Shown: positions 5,606 through 8,596 of the stretch, piece after piece | How the letters are laid out: every line of letters begins with the position of its first letter | Numbering within the stretch: position 1 is the stretch's first letter | Assembly: GCA_030671465.1 (NCBI GenBank) | Contig: DAOVIP010000053.1 | Span: 1 to 8,596 of the forward strand | Reading direction: 5' to 3' | Length of the DNA stretch: 8,596 nucleotides | Origin: Candidatus Aminicenantota bacterium | GTDB lineage: Bacteria > Acidobacteriota > Aminicenantia > UBA2199 | The notes under the pieces: model-generated | Told to the model about the DNA's origin: nothing | The model's database searches: none | The model's input: the letters and a program-made list of their open reading frames with translations, nothing else | Position numbers and translations under genes: made by a program

Positions 5606-7936
5606 ATGAAAAAAATGATAATCACGATTTCTGTCTTCCTACTTCTGCTGTGCACATTGAATGCAGAAATCATTGAGAATATTATGGTCATTGGAAATAA
5701 AAAAGTATCCAAGGACACGGTTCTCTTTTACATGAAATCAAAACCCAATGAAATCTACTCAAAGGATATTTTAAAAAAAGATTTTCAATCATTATGGGAA
5801 ACCGGTTTTTTCGAAAATATTCGCATCGAAACCGAGGATGGTCCCCAAGGAATCATCATCAAGATCATTGTAAAGGAAAACCTGTTCATTTCAACCATCA
5901 CCTATAAAACGGGCAAGCAAATAAAAAAAGACGATATCACCTCCAAGCTACAGGAAAACAATATTATTTTATCCCCTTACTCCTACTTTAATCCGGTCAA
6001 GCTGAAGAAAGTCGAGAGAATCATAAAAGCCATGCTGGAGGAAAAGGGATACAATGAAGGTAAAATCAACATAGATACCAAAATCGATAATCAACAGGTG
6101 GCCATTACCGTCCAGGTCGAGCAGGGTCCCAAAACCCGCATCGGCGACATTGATTTTCCCGGTTTGGATACATCCATGATTTCTCCGGTTTTTCTGATCG
6201 GTGGCTTTGAAAAAATCAAAACCCATGGCTTGATTTCTTCCATCAGTAAAGAAGATATATATAACGAGGATTCCATAAAAGAAGATCTGGAAAACCTCAA
6301 ACTGCGCCTGCAACAGAAAGGCTATCTGGAAGCCAAAATCGGAACCCCGAAAATAACCTTTTTCAGCAAGGCCACCATTTTCGGAAAAGTTCAAAAAATG
6401 CTACGGTTATCAATCCCGATTGAAATGGGCCCCCAGTACCGGTTTGGAAGCATGAAGATCGAGGGTAACAAGGTCATCAAATTATCCTACCTCAAAAGAA
6501 AAATGCCCTTGGAAAAGGGCCAGATATATGATATGAAAAAGCGGAATGATTTTATCGCCGATATTCAGAAACTCTACGGCTCTATCGGATACTGCCGCAG
6601 CCAAATTGTCCCGGTCGACAATCTGGACCCGGTCAAGAGAACAGCTGATCTGACCGTCAGAATCAATGAAGATGATATATGCTATGTGGGGAAACTGGAA
6701 TTTATCGGCAACACTTTTACCAAAGATCATGTGATCCGGAGGGAATGGCTGCTCAGGGAGGGCAACAGATTGAATATGAATGCCCTGGAAGACTCTATCC
6801 GGAGGATGAAACAGCTGGGTCTGGTCACCATCGAAAAAATGCCCGAAATCACCGCTGATCCATCAGATCCCTATAAAATCGATCTGAAAGTTGAAGTCAG
6901 GGAACTCCAGCGTCAGATGATTAATTTCAATACCGGTTACAGCGGTTACGAAGGCTGGTTTATCGCCCTGGGATACTCAACCCAGAATTTTCTGGGACTG
7001 GGAGAAAAGCTAACCCTGAATCTCTCCAGAGGAACCCGGGCCGAAACCTACCGGCTGGCTTTTACCGAACCCTATCTGTTCAACCTGCCAGCCAGTCTGG
7101 GTTTCGATATATTCAAAACATCTTTCCGCTATCCCGGTCTTTATACCAAAGACGGCCATGGATATAATCTGATAACCTCTTTCCGGATCTGGAAGTATAC
7201 GGGCGCATCGGTAATGCTTGGCAGTGAAAAAATCGAAATCAGTGAAATCAACGAAGACCTGGAATGGACCAATCCCTATTCCTATTACTATTATACCGAA
7301 GGCAAGCGAACCATTAATTCATTCTCACCCACCATATATTATTCCACGGTTGACTCACCCCTTTTTCCCAGTTCGGGAACAAAATATCTTATCAATTACC
7401 GGTATTCGGGAGGAGTTCTGGGCGGGGATATTTACCTCCACAAATACAAATTCGAATTCACCAAATTCTTTTCCCTGGGCCGGAAACATGTATTTGGCAT
7501 GCATGCGGTTTATCAATATGTTATACCATTCGGGGTTGACAGCGAAGGAGATAAAAATGTACTCCCCTTCTACGAAAAATTCTTCCTTGGCGGCGAACGG
7601 TCCATCCGTGGATTTGACATATACAGGATCGGCCCCAAGGATCCAGAGGGGAATGTTATCGGGGGCAACAAGGCCTTTTTTATGAATTTTGAATACCATA
7701 TTCCCCTGTCCGAACAATTCACATTTGTGTTTTTCTACGATCTGGGTAATGCCTATGATACGGGCCAATCCATTAATTTAAATAACATTTACACCTCGCT
7801 GGGATTGGAATTGAAGGTGTATGTTCCCATGATGGGCGTGCCTTTCAGGCTTATCTTTGCCTATAATCCCAGAACCCTTACATCCGATGACTCGCATTTC
7901 CACATTGGATTCGGAGTGGGACCATCTTTCTACTAA
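5606..7936 (+). CDS. bamA: Outer membrane protein assembly factor BamA (Omp85 family)
   Basis: A 776-residue Omp85 protein, the core of the machine that folds beta-barrel proteins into the outer membrane. Seen: signal peptide 1-20 (basic start, Leu-rich core, Leu-Asn-Ala then Glu21); Cys16 does not fit a lipobox. Five POTRA repeats follow at roughly 21-91, 92-174, 175-276, 277-356 and 357-433; the third is enlarged by an insert. The 16-strand barrel runs from about 435 to the end, with Asn-Phe-Leu-Gly-x-Gly-Glu early on, a Tyr-rich loop near 560, and the invariant L6-loop motif Gly-Gly-Glu-Arg-Ser-Ile-Arg-Gly-Phe at 662-670. The protein ends in Phe-Tyr, so the terminal aromatic of the beta-signal is Tyr instead of the commoner Phe. 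Length is normal. Start is supported by GAGGG at 5597-5601. It heads a bamA-skp-fabZ run. Very secure. Confidence 0.97.
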   Translation: MKKMIITISVFLLLLCTLNAEIIENIMVIGNKKVSKDTVLFYMKSKPNEIYSKDILKKDFQSLWETGFFENIRIETEDGPQGIIIKIIVKENLFISTITYKTGKQIKKDDITSKLQENNIILSPYSYFNPVKLKKVERIIKAMLEEKGYNEGKINIDTKIDNQQVAITVQVEQGPKTRIGDIDFPGLDTSMISPVFLIGGFEKIKTHGLISSISKEDIYNEDSIKEDLENLKLRLQQKGYLEAKIGTPKITFFSKATIFGKVQKMLRLSIPIEMGPQYRFGSMKIEGNKVIKLSYLKRKMPLEKGQIYDMKKRNDFIADIQKLYGSIGYCRSQIVPVDNLDPVKRTADLTVRINEDDICYVGKLEFIGNTFTKDHVIRREWLLREGNRLNMNALEDSIRRMKQLGLVTIEKMPEITADPSDPYKIDLKVEVRELQRQMINFNTGYSGYEGWFIALGYSTQNFLGLGEKLTLNLSRGTRAETYRLAFTEPYLFNLPASLGFDIFKTSFRYPGLYTKDGHGYNLITSFRIWKYTGASVMLGSEKIEISEINEDLEWTNPYSYYYYTEGKRTINSFSPTIYYSTVDSPLFPSSGTKYLINYRYSGGVLGGDIYLHKYKFEFTKFFSLGRKHVFGMHAVYQYVIPFGVDSEGDKNVLPFYEKFFLGGERSIRGFDIYRIGPKDPEGNVIGGNKAFFMNFEYHIPLSEQFTFVFFYDLGNAYDTGQSINLNNIYTSLGLELKVYVPMMGVPFRLIFAYNPRTLTSDDSHFHIGFGVGPSFY

Positions 7937-7946
7937 TTGGCGCCAA
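7937..7946. repeat. 10-bp perfect palindrome after the bamA stop
   Basis: TTGGCGCCAA begins immediately after the TAA of bamA. It is a perfect palindrome with no loop, so it is a better candidate for a dimeric protein-binding site than for an RNA hairpin. It may be chance. Confidence 0.3.
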
Positions 7947-7970
7947 AAGTGGTAATATATCGACAAAAAA

Positions 7971-7993
7971 TATATAATATGAAGAATTATATA
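7971..7993 (+). promoter_or_regulatory. AT-rich inverted repeat carrying a perfect -10 box upstream of skp
   Basis: TATATAAT (7971-7978) and ATTATATA (7986-7993) form an 8-bp inverted repeat with a 7-base spacer. TATAAT at 7973-7978 is a perfect -10 box, but the best-placed -35 (TGGTAA, 7950-7955) is poor. A second promoter for skp is plausible, and the inverted repeat could be an operator; AT-rich chance symmetry is the alternative. Confidence 0.35.
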
Positions 7994-8015
7994 AAATGGT
8001 GGTTTTCACCATTTT
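7993..8015 (+). promoter_or_regulatory. Hairpin abutting the skp ribosome binding site
   Basis: AAAATGGTG (7993-8001) and CACCATTTT (8007-8015) form a perfect 9-bp stem with a five-base loop. The next base starts the AAGGAG ribosome binding site of skp (8016-8021). It could tune skp translation, protect the processed 5' end of an skp mRNA, or act as a weak terminator between bamA and skp, as T residues lie in its 3' arm. Confidence 0.45.
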
Positions 8016-8026
8016 AAGGAGAAAAA

Positions 8027-8539
8027 ATGAAGAAAAAATTAATTTTAACCATCATCTTGCTCAGTTTCAGTTTACTGGTGTTTTCAGAAGTTAAAATCGG
8101 CGTGATCAATGCCCAGAAGGTCATCCAACAAACCACTAAAGGTAAGGAAATCACTGCCAGGCTTGAGAAATTAGGTCAAAAAAAGCAGAAGGAAGTCGAA
8201 AATATGAGAGAGCAAATTAAAAAACTGGAAAAAGAACTCACTTCACCGGCCTTAAATAACCAGACCCGGGACAAGAAAAATATGGATCTCCAACAAAAAC
8301 GCACCCATTTAAAACGGTTTGTCGAGGATGCTCAAAGAGAAATGCAGCAGAAATCCGCCAAAGAGTTATCAGGTCTGCGCCAAGAGATCATGCCCGTAAT
8401 CGAAAAAATCGGAAAGGAAAAGGGATTCACATTGATTCTCGATTTGACCACCTCCGGAATTGCCTATTTTGACAATACCATTGACGTTACCAATGAAGTC
8501 ATTGCCGCTTACGATAAAAGATACAGTCAAAAAAAATAA
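8027..8539 (+). CDS. skp: Periplasmic chaperone Skp/OmpH family
   Basis: A 170-residue secreted protein of the Skp (OmpH) family, a trimeric jellyfish-shaped chaperone that carries unfolded outer-membrane proteins to BamA. Seen: signal peptide 1-20 ending Val-Phe-Ser before Glu21; the family opening Lys-Ile-Gly-Val-Ile-Asn-Ala-Gln-Lys-Val (23-32); a long Lys/Glu/Gln-rich coiled-coil hairpin from about 45 to 118 that forms the tentacles; and a return strand (Gly-Phe-Thr-Leu-Ile-Leu-Asp, then Gly-Ile-Ala-Tyr-Phe) with the usual Asp-Val-Thr-x-Glu-Val-Ile-x-x-Tyr-Asp ending. Length is normal. AAGGAG (8016-8021), five bases before the ATG, fixes the start. The gene lies 90 bases after bamA and 7 bases before fabZ, the expected company. 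Secure. Confidence 0.95.
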   Translation: MKKKLILTIILLSFSLLVFSEVKIGVINAQKVIQQTTKGKEITARLEKLGQKKQKEVENMREQIKKLEKELTSPALNNQTRDKKNMDLQQKRTHLKRFVEDAQREMQQKSAKELSGLRQEIMPVIEKIGKEKGFTLILDLTTSGIAYFDNTIDVTNEVIAAYDKRYSQKK

Positions 8540-8546
8540 ACGCATT

Positions 8547-8596
8547 ATGGATGAAATTAAAGATATTGCAGCCATCAAGAAAATCATCCCCCATAG
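8547..8596 (+). CDS. fabZ: 3-hydroxyacyl-ACP dehydratase FabZ (3' end beyond window)
   Basis: Only the first 16 complete codons and two bases of the next are present: Met-Asp-Glu-Ile-Lys-Asp-Ile-Ala-Ala-Ile-Lys-Lys-Ile-Ile-Pro-His, with the last partial codon AG consistent with Arg. The Ile-Lys-Lys-Ile-Ile-Pro-His segment is the characteristic N-terminus of FabZ, the dehydratase of fatty-acid elongation, whose family continues Arg-Tyr/Phe-Pro-Phe-Leu-Leu-Val-Asp; the His here is the conserved early one, not the catalytic one. Position directly after bamA-skp supports the call. There is no clear Shine-Dalgarno site in the 7-base gap, so coupling to skp translation is likely. A FabZ domain fused to another enzyme cannot be excluded. 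Confidence 0.75.
   Translation, partial: MDEIKDIAAIKKIIPH

Noticed and set aside
5621..5665. Lipoprotein signal in BamA (Cys16)
   Set aside because: The residues before the Cys are Leu-Leu-Leu, which does not fit a lipobox; cleavage after Ala20 fits a normal signal peptide.
5419..5718. Minus-strand open frame of 99 codons spanning the bamA control region and bamA start
   Set aside because: It covers the hairpin and the likely bamA promoter, has no recognisable domain, and overlaps the signal peptide of a certain gene; its hydrophobicity comes from the complement of AT-rich bases.
5969..6394. Minus-strand open frame of 141 codons inside bamA
   Set aside because: Opposite POTRA domains of a secure gene, with no start signal or recognisable motif.
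7218..7685. Plus-strand open frame of 155 codons inside bamA in another frame
   Set aside because: Lies wholly within the BamA barrel, which is conserved in its own frame; composition is low-complexity and matches no family.

Overview
The window comes from a diderm (Gram-negative-type) bacterium. BamA and Skp, the start of a FabZ gene, a YafK-type L,D-transpeptidase and a nucleotide-sugar enzyme all belong to building an outer membrane, cell wall or surface polysaccharide. Base composition is balanced to slightly AT-rich, Shine-Dalgarno sites are clear on some genes, and the -35/-10 elements are of sigma70 type. The dipeptidase wording resembles what I know from Bacteroidetes-like and related candidate phyla, but I cannot place the phylum from sequence alone. 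No tRNA, rRNA, CRISPR, insertion sequence or prophage gene is visible.

Left part (1-3514, plus strand): the 3' end of an M19 membrane-dipeptidase gene, a histidine-phosphatase-superfamily gene and an RDD-family membrane protein gene follow each other with gaps of 31 and 13 bases and look like one operon. After a 98-base gap comes a PspC-domain membrane protein with an exceptionally complete Shine-Dalgarno site. After a further 93 bases comes a YafK-like L,D-transpeptidase whose reading frame is broken at a run of seven T just before the conserved core.

Middle part (3530-5402, minus strand): a UDP-glucuronate-decarboxylase-like sugar-nucleotide enzyme is followed, with an 11-base overlap, by a radical SAM protein that appears to start at TTG. 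The pair converges on the transpeptidase (15 bases between stops). The promoter seen upstream sits so close to the ATG that the mRNA is probably leaderless.

Right part (5606-8596, plus strand): a 203-base divergent control region with a perfect 9-bp hairpin leads into bamA, then skp, then the first 17 codons of fabZ. This is the well-known outer-membrane-protein and lipid A gene neighbourhood. However, lpxD, often found between skp and fabZ, is absent from that position.

The gene content is mostly ordinary envelope housekeeping. I do not see a new defence, mobile or biosynthetic system. The best leads are the frameshifted transpeptidase with intact sequence on both sides of the break, the leaderless promoter, and the structured control regions before bamA and skp.
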